This document shows positions 1 to 7,773 of a stretch of 64,000 nucleotides of DNA, piece after piece. This stretch comes from Gp6-AA40 sp035492455 (lineage in GTDB: Bacteria > Acidobacteriota > Vicinamibacteria > Vicinamibacterales > UBA2999), in contig DATJJE010000014.1 in the NCBI GenBank assembly GCA_035492455.1, positions 1-64,000 of the forward strand, read 5' to 3'. A program made the position numbers and the translations under genes. The notes beneath the pieces are model-generated. The model was not told the origin of the DNA. It did no database searches and saw only the letters and a list, made by a program, of their open reading frames with translations. Position 1 is the first letter of the stretch, and the number at the start of each line of letters is the position of its first letter.

Positions 1-704
1 CGGCTGCCGCGGCGCCGGCTGCGCCGGCCGCGCCGCCACAACCGGTCAAGCTCGCCGATGGCGTCTGGCAGCTGGTTCCGAACGGCGAGGGGAGCATCCT
101 CGTCGAGTTCATGGATTACGTCGTCATGGTGGAGGCGCCGGGCAGCGACGCGGTGACGGCCGCCTCAATTGCCGCCGCGCAGCGGCTCGCGCCCGGCAAG
201 CCGGTCAAGTACGTCGTCAACTCGCATCACCATGCCGACCACGCGGGCGGAATGCGGGCGTATGTTGCGGAAGGGATTCCGATCATCACGCACGAATCGC
301 ACAAGAAGTATTACGAAGAGCAGATCTTCAAGAATCCACACACCATCAACCCCGATCGCCTGGCGCGGATGCCGCGCGCGCCGATGTTGGAGTTTGTCAA
401 GGACAAGCGGGTGATCACCGACGGCAATCAGACCCTCGAAATCTATCTGATGAAGGATCAGCCGCACGCCGAAGGGCTGCTGATGATGTATCTGCCGAAA
501 CCGAAGCTGCTGATTCAGGCGGATGCGTACATTCCTCGGCCCGGCGCGCCGCCGCTGCCCATGCCGAGCCCGTACACCACGAATCTGGTGGATAACATCT
601 CGCGCTTGAAGCTGGACGTTACGCGCGTGGTGCAAATCCATGGCGGCAGCAGCCCGTACACCGAGGTCCTCGAGGCTGCGGGGCGGCCGCGCTCCACGAA
701 CTAG
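1..704 (+). CDS. MBL-fold metallo-hydrolase, 5' end outside window
   Basis: The open frame enters from the left edge (codon phase begins at base 3), so only the C-terminal part is present. An Ala/Pro-rich stretch leads into a metallo-beta-lactamase fold. The zinc-binding HxHxDH motif is visible as SHHHADHAGG at about positions 216-245, and a later histidine lies in VVQIHGGSS near the end. The architecture (Ala/Pro linker, then MBL fold) suggests an exported hydrolase, but the signal peptide would lie upstream. The substrate cannot be told. A strong hairpin lies 14 bp after the stop. An ATG at 111 exists, but reading continues upstream without a stop, so it is probably internal. Confidence 0.85.
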   Translation, partial: AAAAPAAPAAPPQPVKLADGVWQLVPNGEGSILVEFMDYVVMVEAPGSDAVTAASIAAAQRLAPGKPVKYVVNSHHHADHAGGMRAYVAEGIPIITHESHKKYYEEQIFKNPHTINPDRLARMPRAPMLEFVKDKRVITDGNQTLEIYLMKDQPHAEGLLMMYLPKPKLLIQADAYIPRPGAPPLPMPSPYTTNLVDNISRLKLDVTRVVQIHGGSSPYTEVLEAAGRPRSTN

Positions 705-717
705 ACCGCGGCATTGG

Positions 718-745
718 CGCGGCTCACGGCATATCGTGAGCCGCG
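718..745. terminator. Perfect 11-bp hairpin after the MBL gene
   Basis: CGCGGCTCACG (718-728) and its exact complement (735-745) are separated by a 6-nt loop GCATAT, starting 14 bp after the MBL stop. There is no T-run on either side, so a canonical intrinsic terminator is not shown. It may be an RNA 3'-end stabiliser or a factor-dependent terminator structure. Confidence 0.45.
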
Positions 746-819
746 CAGCGGCCTTCCGCACAACACGCGTTCATTTCTTCGGCGAGCGATGGACTGAAAG
801 TTGCCCGTTCATCGCGTCG

Positions 820-1536
820 ATGGCATTTACTGCGCTCGGTCCTTCGCTCCGTGCTATCCCCTTCGAGCGCTCCTGGCCGCAGGGCATTGCCACGGAGCTG
901 TTGACCGAGGGGCAACGCCAGCATCTCGCTGAGATTGCAACTGTACGAACGTTTCGGCCTGGTGGACTCGTGTTCCATCAAGGCGCGCCAGCAGACGCCA
1001 TCTTCATCGTTTCGCGCGGCGTGCTGAAGACCTTTCATGCGAACCGGAACGGCACGCAGCGGGTGCTCGCATTCTGGTTTCCGGCGGACGTTGTCGGCCT
1101 CGCCGAGAGCGGCCGCTACGTGAACAGCGTGCAAGCGGTTACCGCCGCCGCGATGTATGCGGTGACTGTCGAAGCGTTGAAGGCCTCGTTCCGCCGCGAC
1201 TTCGCGCTGCACTTTCAGTTTCTCTGCAAGGTGACGCATGAACTGCGGGAAGCGCAGGCTCGCCTGATTTCCATGGCGCACCACGGAGCGCTCTGCAAGG
1301 TCGCGGTGTTCCTCGAAATGATGCAAGGCAACAGCTCGCTGCGTGAGGATGGCAACGGGGCCGTGTGGCTACCGATGAGCCGCATGGATGTGGCGAACTA
1401 TCTTGGTCTCACCGCCGAGACGCTCAGCCGCGCGGTCGCACGCATGAAGCGGCAAGGGATCATCGAGACGTCAGACCGCCATCATCTACGCATCCTCGAC
1501 CGCACACGGCTGCACGCCCTCGCCGATCCAGGCTAG
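820..1536 (+). CDS. Crp/Fnr family transcriptional regulator
   Basis: A 238-aa cytoplasmic regulator: N-terminal cyclic-nucleotide-like beta-barrel (about residues 25-140, with FRPGGLVFHQGAPADAIFIV), a dimerisation helix, and a C-terminal winged HTH (about 165-235). The recognition helix contains LTAETLSR, i.e. E200, S203 and R204, the E-x-x-S-R pattern FNR/FixK-type proteins use to read TTGAT half-sites. No N-terminal Cys cluster like that of FNR is present, so direct [4Fe-4S] oxygen sensing is unlikely; a FixK/Dnr-like role is inferred. The frame is open further upstream, but ATG 820 gives the usual family length; no clear RBS. A perfect TTGAT-N4-ATCAA site lies 26 bp after the stop. Confidence 0.85.
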   Translation: MAFTALGPSLRAIPFERSWPQGIATELLTEGQRQHLAEIATVRTFRPGGLVFHQGAPADAIFIVSRGVLKTFHANRNGTQRVLAFWFPADVVGLAESGRYVNSVQAVTAAAMYAVTVEALKASFRRDFALHFQFLCKVTHELREAQARLISMAHHGALCKVAVFLEMMQGNSSLREDGNGAVWLPMSRMDVANYLGLTAETLSRAVARMKRQGIIETSDRHHLRILDRTRLHALADPG

Positions 1537-1561
1537 CCGCGGCGGGCGCCGAACGCTGCGC

Positions 1562-1603
1562 TTGATCCCGATCAATGCACCGACAGGGGCGCCACCCTAC
1601 GAT
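1562..1603 (+). promoter_or_regulatory. FNR/FixK-type box with class II promoter spacing
   Basis: TTGATCCCGATCAA at 1562-1575 matches the FNR/FixK consensus TTGAT-N4-ATCAA in both half-sites. A -10-like TACGAT sits at 1598-1603, which would place transcription start near 1610. The box centre (1568.5) would then be about 41.5 bp upstream, the classic position for class II activation by this family. It lies between the Crp/Fnr gene and the HATPase gene. The box is seen directly; the promoter assignment is inference. Confidence 0.7.
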
Positions 1604-1614
1604 AGGTCCAACCG

Positions 1615-2385
1615 TTGATTTCCAGATTGAAGAGCCTGCTCGCAGCGCCCTGGCCTCGAACAAGGACGCAGGCGGCGCCGCGCCGCCACGACGAGCACGT
1701 CATCGATTCCGACGACCTGGTCGTGCTCGGTGAAGACCTTCGCAACATCCTCACGGTGTTGCTCGGGTCGGGTGGCGAATGCCCCGACGCGTGGCTGCGC
1801 GCGGATCGCATCGCGCAACGCCTGACGAGCGGCGATACGCTGTCGTGGCGGGCACCGCGTCCACTCGATGTTGACGTCGTGGTCACGAGCTTCCGCGAGA
1901 TTGTCGCTCTCGCCGTGGGCGATCAGATTCGTGTGACTTTCGACCTTGCGCGGACGGCGAAGTACGTGCTGGCGGAGCCCGAGGAAATCGAACGGATCCT
2001 GTTGAACCTTGCGGTGAACAGCCGGCAGGCGATGCCCGACGGCGGTACGTTGACGATTCGCACCGCCGCCGTGAAGGAGGTGCCGCCCGGATTGCGGCTG
2101 CCGTACGTGCGCGCGAAATCGTACGTGCGATTGACCGTCGCCGATTCGAGTACCGGCATGCCCTCGGCGACGCGGCATCGCGTGCTCGGGGCCGAGTCAC
2201 TGCGCAAGGAACACGGCACCCAGTTGACGCTTGCGGCCGTCGCGCATACGGTGCGACTCCTCGGCGGTGCGTTGCAGATCGAGGCCGATGACGGCCAGGG
2301 CACGCGCGTGGTCATCGACCTGCCCGCCGTCGAATCTGCAGACGGAGACCTGGCGAGCCTGATCGGTGCCGGTGGTCGTCGTTAG
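1615..2385 (+). CDS. HATPase-domain protein (degenerate histidine-kinase-like)
   Basis: About 256 aa, soluble, no signal peptide or membrane segment. The C-terminal half looks like a GHKL ATPase domain: N-box-like LLNLAVNSRQAMPDGG, a G1-like DSSTGM that lacks the first Gly of the usual DxGxG, and a G2-like GTQLTLAAVAHTVRLLGG followed by GTRVVIDLP. No phosphoacceptor H-box is apparent in the N-terminal half, so this is not a conventional autokinase. It may be a partner of a two-component or phosphorelay protein, or an inactive remnant. The start is uncertain: TTG 1615 would be nearly leaderless given the inferred start site near 1610; TTG 1627 is an alternative. Placed directly behind an FNR-type box, so probably controlled by the upstream regulator. 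Confidence 0.6.
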   Translation: MISRLKSLLAAPWPRTRTQAAPRRHDEHVIDSDDLVVLGEDLRNILTVLLGSGGECPDAWLRADRIAQRLTSGDTLSWRAPRPLDVDVVVTSFREIVALAVGDQIRVTFDLARTAKYVLAEPEEIERILLNLAVNSRQAMPDGGTLTIRTAAVKEVPPGLRLPYVRAKSYVRLTVADSSTGMPSATRHRVLGAESLRKEHGTQLTLAAVAHTVRLLGGALQIEADDGQGTRVVIDLPAVESADGDLASLIGAGGRR

Positions 2386-2388
2386 TCG

Positions 2389-4077
2389 TCAGTCGACGGT
2401 TTCCGGGAACGAAGAGACAGGGTCGATATCCACGGGAACGTCCCTGGCGGCGGCCAGCGCGGCCTTCAGGTCTGCGGGCATCTTGTCGTATTTGTTGAAC
2501 CACGCATCGGCGCGCGCCCGGTCGCCGGTCGCTTCCTGTTCCAGCAGCTCCTTGGCCAGCCGCTCGGTGGCTGCGCCGATCTTCGTGTAGTCCACCCGAT
2601 AGCGGCCATTGACCTTCACGATCGCGCCCTGCTCGCTGTAGTAGTTGAACTCCATCATCTCCGCGCGGCCATGCGCCTCGCCAGTGCCGAACCGTACCGT
2701 GCGGAAAATCCCGGCGAGCTCCGACGCGTAGTACTCCTCCAGGCGTTCCTTCGGCAGCACGCCTTTGTCCACCAGCCACTTGAGCGCGTACATGCCGACG
2801 ACGTCGGCCTTGGCTTCTTCGAGACCGGAGAACGAGCGTCCGATCGCTTCGCGAATCGAGACGTTCTTTCCCTTCACGCGGGCAAACGCAGGGCCCAGGC
2901 CATGGCAGATCTCGTGCATCACGGTCGTGGCGAGATAGCCGTCGGCCGACGCGCGCTTCGCCTGCACCGGGTCCATGACACGCGCGGCGAGCGGCAGAAT
3001 CACCTCGTTCACGCGCGCATCCATGAAGTTCTTGAAGAAGATCTTCTTCGTTCCCTTCTGCTCGTGAATGCGCGGGTCGTTGGGCAGGTTGTCGGCGACT
3101 GCCTGGTAGCCGTGGCGCAGATCGCCGGCGCGGAAGGGCGCATCCATCACTTCCATCGGCGTCGCGTGTCCGCGCACCGACGGACGATCCGCGGGCGCGA
3201 GCGGCAGCGCATCCTGAATGTCGGGCACCCACTTCTGGTAGAGCGCGAGCTTCTGGCTCTCGACGTCGTTGCGAATCAGGATGGATGCGCCATATGAGGT
3301 CTTCACGCCAAGCAGATCGTCCAGATACGTCTCGTATGGCGCGTAGATGATGTCGAACTTCGGGTTGACCAGCTCGACCCACGCGATGTCGCTTGCGTAA
3401 TAGTCGTCGGTGAAGAGCGCGTCGGCGCGGAGACGAAGGAACTTCGCGAACGCGGGGTCGTCAGACAGATCGGCCGCCTTTTTCAGCGCCGCTGCGGCCG
3501 GTTTGATGAACTGGGCGTACTCATCGTGGTATTTCGTGCCGACGAGATCGTTTCCCTTCCTCCGAACGATCGTGTACGGGTCGAACAGGATGGCCTTCTT
3601 GTCCGGATGCGCGGCGACGTATGCGTCGGCTGTCGCGCGCATCAGGTCGGCGGGGTAGAGCGCGTGGCCCGGCGGCATTGGTTGCTTGCCGACAAACGGC
3701 TCGTTCTCGTTGACGAGATCCCAGCGGCTGCCGTTGATCCAGAGATAATGTCTCGTCTTCTGGGCGAGCGGAGTGTTCACCTTCTCGAGCGCCTTGTAGA
3801 GCGCCAGACCCTCGGGATCGCTCTGCCGCCAGAACATGTTTTCGAGCTGCCGCAGCGCGCTGACGAGCTGATCGACCATCTGCCGCTCGCGCGCGCTGAG
3901 CGCGGCGGCGTTGTAGGGCATCTTCACCGGCTTGAACCGCGCCAGGCGGGCATCGAGGTCGGGTGCAACTGTCTTCAGCGCAGCGGCGGCATCCACGGCG
4001 GGAAGGCTCGGCTGGGCGTGCGGTGAGGCCACCACCATCAACGCCGCCACGAGCGCCGCGACGAGCATCATCTTCAT
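2389..4077 (-). CDS. Exported M49-type (dipeptidyl peptidase III-like) metallopeptidase
   Basis: 562 aa with an N-terminal signal peptide (MKMMLVAALVAALMVVASPHA). The zinc site is HEICH at residues 388-392, followed by EEAKAD at 420-425, matching the second M49 motif (EECRAE/D-like). Eukaryotic DPP III has a six-residue HEXXGH; a five-residue HEXXH form is known in some bacterial members, such as that of Caldithrix. It is expected to remove dipeptides from short peptides, here in the periplasm. It lies 15 bp downstream of the cytochrome c gene on the same strand, likely one transcript, and is tail-to-tail with the HATPase gene (3 bp apart). Peptide substrate preference cannot be read from sequence. 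Confidence 0.82.
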   Translation of the reverse strand: MKMMLVAALVAALMVVASPHAQPSLPAVDAAAALKTVAPDLDARLARFKPVKMPYNAAALSARERQMVDQLVSALRQLENMFWRQSDPEGLALYKALEKVNTPLAQKTRHYLWINGSRWDLVNENEPFVGKQPMPPGHALYPADLMRATADAYVAAHPDKKAILFDPYTIVRRKGNDLVGTKYHDEYAQFIKPAAAALKKAADLSDDPAFAKFLRLRADALFTDDYYASDIAWVELVNPKFDIIYAPYETYLDDLLGVKTSYGASILIRNDVESQKLALYQKWVPDIQDALPLAPADRPSVRGHATPMEVMDAPFRAGDLRHGYQAVADNLPNDPRIHEQKGTKKIFFKNFMDARVNEVILPLAARVMDPVQAKRASADGYLATTVMHEICHGLGPAFARVKGKNVSIREAIGRSFSGLEEAKADVVGMYALKWLVDKGVLPKERLEEYYASELAGIFRTVRFGTGEAHGRAEMMEFNYYSEQGAIVKVNGRYRVDYTKIGAATERLAKELLEQEATGDRARADAWFNKYDKMPADLKAALAAARDVPVDIDPVSSFPETVD

Positions 4078-4092
4078 GCGGTCAATTGTCGC

Positions 4093-4539
4093 TCACGGCA
4101 GCGAGCGCAGGAACGCAATCACATCGGCCGCGTCCTGACGCGTCATGCGGAAACGGGGCATCGGCGGCTGCAGCTGTCTGCCGTCGCGCCCGATGGCTCC
4201 GCCGGTGAGCAGGCGCAGCGCCTGTTCGTCCGTATACCCGGGCAGTCCCTTGTTGCGCGGCGCGCGAGTGGCCCAGCCCTCTGGCGGCTTGAACGGAATC
4301 GGTGCGCCTTCGAACTCTTGATCCGGAAGGATGTTGCCGTTGGCGTCGCGCCGTGAATGGCATTCGATGCACATGGCAACGTGTTCGGCGAGGTAGCGAC
4401 CGTGTTCGATGTTGCCGGCCGGCAGGACGCTCTTGCTGTGCGATGGTCCCGGTGTCTTCTGCTGTGGCGCGCGGGCGGCAGCCGCCGTTGCGGCCAGTCC
4501 GGCGAGCACCAGTGCTGCGACGAATGATCCCTGCTTCAT
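4093..4539 (-). CDS. Small exported class I cytochrome c
   Basis: 148 aa from ATG 4539: signal peptide (MKQGSFVAALVLAGLAATAAAA), one CXXCH haem site (CIECH), and a downstream Met-containing loop (QPPMPRFRMTRQDAADVIAFLRSLP) typical of the axial Met and C-terminal helix of class I cytochromes c. A longer frame begins at 4611, but the signal peptide fixes the start at 4539. Probably a periplasmic electron carrier. First gene of a probable two-gene unit with the M49 peptidase; a functional link between the two is not obvious. Confidence 0.85.
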   Translation of the reverse strand: MKQGSFVAALVLAGLAATAAAARAPQQKTPGPSHSKSVLPAGNIEHGRYLAEHVAMCIECHSRRDANGNILPDQEFEGAPIPFKPPEGWATRAPRNKGLPGYTDEQALRLLTGGAIGRDGRQLQPPMPRFRMTRQDAADVIAFLRSLP

Positions 4540-4710
4540 ATCCGCATTTTCCCATTGCGAAACGCAACTCGAAGCACAACAGCACCAGGCGGTTGTCGTC
4601 CCTTCTCTCAACAGCTATGCTTAGCGGCACTTCGACGCTGTTGCCGGCAACTCGACCCCGGAACGGCAGCGCCGGAATCCACGACAAGCGGTTTTTCAGA
4701 GGAGCTGCCG

Positions 4711-7602
4711 TTGCTGAAGCGGATCATCGCGACAGCGGTCGCGCTGCTGCTGTCGGCGATCACTGCCGACGCACAGTACTTCGGGCGCAACAAAGTGCAG
4801 TACGCACGGTTCCAGTTCGCCATCCTGGAAACGGAGCACTTTGATGTCTACTACTACCCGCAGGAGCGCGACGCGGCGGAGGTCGCGGCGCGCATGGCGG
4901 AGCGCTGGTACGAGCGCTTGTCGGAGACGCTGCACCACACGTTCTCGCGGCGGCAGCCAATCATCCTCTACGCCAGCCATTCGCACTTCGCGCAGACGTC
5001 GATCCTCCCCGGCTCTGTTCCGGAAGGCGTGGGCGGTTTCACCGATCATCTCGCCGGCCGCGTGGTCCTGCCGTTTGCGGCGGGTCTCGGCGAAACCGAC
5101 CATGTCCTCGGCCACGAGCTCGTACACGCATTCCAGCGTGACATCCTGCGCAAACAGGGGCGTTCGTTGTCGATGCTGCCGCTCTGGTTCAGCGAAGGGA
5201 TGGCGGAGTATCTCTCCGTTGGGACCGTCGATATGAACACGCGCATGTGGCTGCGAGATGCTTCGGCCAGCAAGCGCGTCCCGACCATCCCTCAGTTGCG
5301 CGATCCGAAATGGTTTCCGTACCGCTTCGGTCAGGCGCTCTGGGCAGCGCTCGCGGGCGAGTATGGTTCTGACGTCGTCGTGCGCGCGCTTGCAGTGCGC
5401 ACCGCGCGCAACGCGATCGGACGTCTCGAGATCGCCACAGGGCATTCCGAGAAGGAACTGACTGCGCTCTGGAAGGACTACGTGACGCGGATTGCCGGCG
5501 AGGTGCCAGCGACCACCGCCGGCGAGCTGCCGCGCGTCGTCGGCGGCACGTCGCGTGACGGCCGGCTGAATGTCGGACCGTCACTCAGCCCTGACGGGCG
5601 ACGGCTGGTGTTCATGTCCGAGCGGAATCGCCGCGCCGTCGATGTCTACCTCGCGGATGCGTCTACGGGCCAGGTGATGCGGACGATGGTGAGCACTGCC
5701 ACCGATCCGCATTTCGATGCGCTTCAGTTCATCGAGTCCGCCGGCGCATGGGACAGCACCAGCCGCGCGTTTGCGCTGGCGACCGTCAGCGACGGCCGCG
5801 CCTTGCTGACAGTGTTCGACATGCCGTCAGGTCGCGTCGCTCGGCGATTGGTCGTCTCTGAGGTCGACCAGATATTCACGCCGGCGTGGTCGCCCGACGG
5901 CACCCGCATCGCGTTCAGCGGCATGAAGGGCGGCGTCACGGATATCTATACCGTCGACATCGCCAGCGGTGAGGTTCGCGCGCTGACAAACGATCTCTAT
6001 TCCGATCTCCAGCCGTCATGGTCTCCAGACGGCGCCGACATCGCGTTCACGTCCGATCGCTTCACATCGTCGATCGAGCGGCTCGAGTTTGGCCGCTACA
6101 CGCTGGGTGCGATCGGCTGGCCATCTGGAACGGTCCGCGCGCTTGGCGGCACCGCGACGGGCAAGAACATCGATCCGCACTGGTGCGCGTCCGGAGATTG
6201 TCTCTATTTCGTGTCGGATGCTTCCGGCGTCAGCAACGTCTACCGGCTCGATCGTGAGTCGCTCGACGTCACCCGCATGACTGACGTTGCCGTGGGTGTC
6301 AGCGGGATTACGGCCCTTAGCCCGGCGATCTCCCTGGGCAGCGAAGGGACGCGCCTGGCGATGAGCGTCTATTCGCACGGGGCGTTTGAAATCCGCACGC
6401 TTGATGTGCATCGCCCGGGAGCTGCCGTACCAGTGGTTCGCTCGCTCGAGCGTCCATCCGCTCGATTGGCGGCAACAGCACCGGCGGCCGCATTCAACCG
6501 ACGACCGTACAAACCGAAGCTGTCGTTGTTCTCGCTCGGTCAGCCATACCTGAGCGCCGGTGGCGGCGCATTCGGATCGTACTTCCGCGCGGGCATCGGG
6601 TTCGGCGTCGGCGATCTCTTTGGCGAGCAGGAGCTCGATACAGCGCTCCAGGTCGGTAAGCGTTCAAGAGATTTCGCGGTGGAGACGTCGTACGTCAACC
6701 GACGTTCGCGCTGGAACTGGGGCGTCACTGGTGCACAGGTCCCCTGGCTCGTTGGCAGCGGCTTGATGACCCACAACGCCGTCGATGACGCCGGCCGTCC
6801 CGTCATCGTGCGCGAGTCAGTGCTCGATCGGCAGCAGCACCGGCAGCTCTCCGGCCTGGTCATTTATCCGTTCAGCCGGGCACGGCGGATTGAGATGAAC
6901 GCCGGGATCGATTCGGTCGCCTTCTCTCGCCAGGTCACGACCATGACCTACGCCGGCAACACGCTGCGACGCATCGGCGAGTCGACGACCGACGTTCCGT
7001 CGGCGCGAGCCGCCACATCAGCCGTGACGAGTGCGGCGTTCGTCCACGACACCACCGTGTTCGGTGCAACGGGTCCAGTCATGGGCGAGCGCTACCGCGC
7101 GGCCATCGGCACCACGGTAGGCGATTTGATGGTGACGACGGCGAGCGGCGATTACCGGCGGTATTTCGCCCCGACCGATCGATTCACCATTGCGACGCGG
7201 CTCGAACATGTCGCCCGCATCGGTCGGGACGTCACGGATCCACGTCTGCTGCCGCTCATCTGGTCGCCGCGCGAGATCGTGCGCGGGTACGCGCGCGATG
7301 GTGTGGTGGAGCGCGCCTCGCAGTTGTCGGCGGCGAATGTGGAGCTTCGCTCTCCGCTGTCGTCGATCGTCGGCCGCCCGACGGATCGCCTGCTCCCCGT
7401 CGAGCTCTTCGCCTTCTCCGACTGGGGCCGCTTTCGCGCGCCGGCGACGGTGGGCTTCAACGCCGCGTCGAGACAATTGTGGAGCGCCGGGATTGGCACG
7501 CGTGTCAACGCATCAGGCTTTGTGTTCGAGTTCAACGGCGCGCGCACGCTCTCGCCCGCCATGGGGTGGCACTTTGTCGTGAACTTCCGGCCCGGTTTCT
7601 GA
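4711..7602 (+). CDS. Secreted peptidase / TolB-like propeller / Omp85-type barrel fusion, copy 1
   Basis: 963 aa from TTG 4711, chosen because AGAGGAG ends 6 bp upstream and a signal peptide follows (LLKRIIATAVALLLSAITADA). Domains in order: (a) gluzincin-like peptidase, about residues 25-190, with HELVH (135-139) and a following glutamate in SEGMAEY (E162); (b) beta-propeller with several WSPDG-type blades, about 270-620; (c) C-terminal beta-barrel, about 640-963, with the Omp85-family VRGY motif at 857-860 and a terminal Phe. The likely location is the outer membrane with peptidase and propeller exposed on one side. No POTRA repeats are recognisable. A paralogue follows directly. Substrate unknown; activity inferred from the motif. 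Confidence 0.8.
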   Translation: MLKRIIATAVALLLSAITADAQYFGRNKVQYARFQFAILETEHFDVYYYPQERDAAEVAARMAERWYERLSETLHHTFSRRQPIILYASHSHFAQTSILPGSVPEGVGGFTDHLAGRVVLPFAAGLGETDHVLGHELVHAFQRDILRKQGRSLSMLPLWFSEGMAEYLSVGTVDMNTRMWLRDASASKRVPTIPQLRDPKWFPYRFGQALWAALAGEYGSDVVVRALAVRTARNAIGRLEIATGHSEKELTALWKDYVTRIAGEVPATTAGELPRVVGGTSRDGRLNVGPSLSPDGRRLVFMSERNRRAVDVYLADASTGQVMRTMVSTATDPHFDALQFIESAGAWDSTSRAFALATVSDGRALLTVFDMPSGRVARRLVVSEVDQIFTPAWSPDGTRIAFSGMKGGVTDIYTVDIASGEVRALTNDLYSDLQPSWSPDGADIAFTSDRFTSSIERLEFGRYTLGAIGWPSGTVRALGGTATGKNIDPHWCASGDCLYFVSDASGVSNVYRLDRESLDVTRMTDVAVGVSGITALSPAISLGSEGTRLAMSVYSHGAFEIRTLDVHRPGAAVPVVRSLERPSARLAATAPAAAFNRRPYKPKLSLFSLGQPYLSAGGGAFGSYFRAGIGFGVGDLFGEQELDTALQVGKRSRDFAVETSYVNRRSRWNWGVTGAQVPWLVGSGLMTHNAVDDAGRPVIVRESVLDRQQHRQLSGLVIYPFSRARRIEMNAGIDSVAFSRQVTTMTYAGNTLRRIGESTTDVPSARAATSAVTSAAFVHDTTVFGATGPVMGERYRAAIGTTVGDLMVTTASGDYRRYFAPTDRFTIATRLEHVARIGRDVTDPRLLPLIWSPREIVRGYARDGVVERASQLSAANVELRSPLSSIVGRPTDRLLPVELFAFSDWGRFRAPATVGFNAASRQLWSAGIGTRVNASGFVFEFNGARTLSPAMGWHFVVNFRPGF

Positions 7603-7773
7603 CGCGCAATATCGCCATATCGCCGGCATTTCGTTTCGGCGGAATCACGCTGCGTGACGCCACGCTCGACGACAACAGCAGCCGCGCGACCATCTCCAGC
7701 TCAGGTGCCGTAAGCGAGCACTGACGCGCAGGGCGGGCTCTGTCCGGTTTCCGCTTTGCAACGACGTCGTGCT

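Noticed and set aside
7603..7773. A small RNA or tRNA between the two fusion genes
   Set aside because: No cloverleaf, T-loop consensus or strong hairpin is visible; only a short direct repeat (ATATCGCC).
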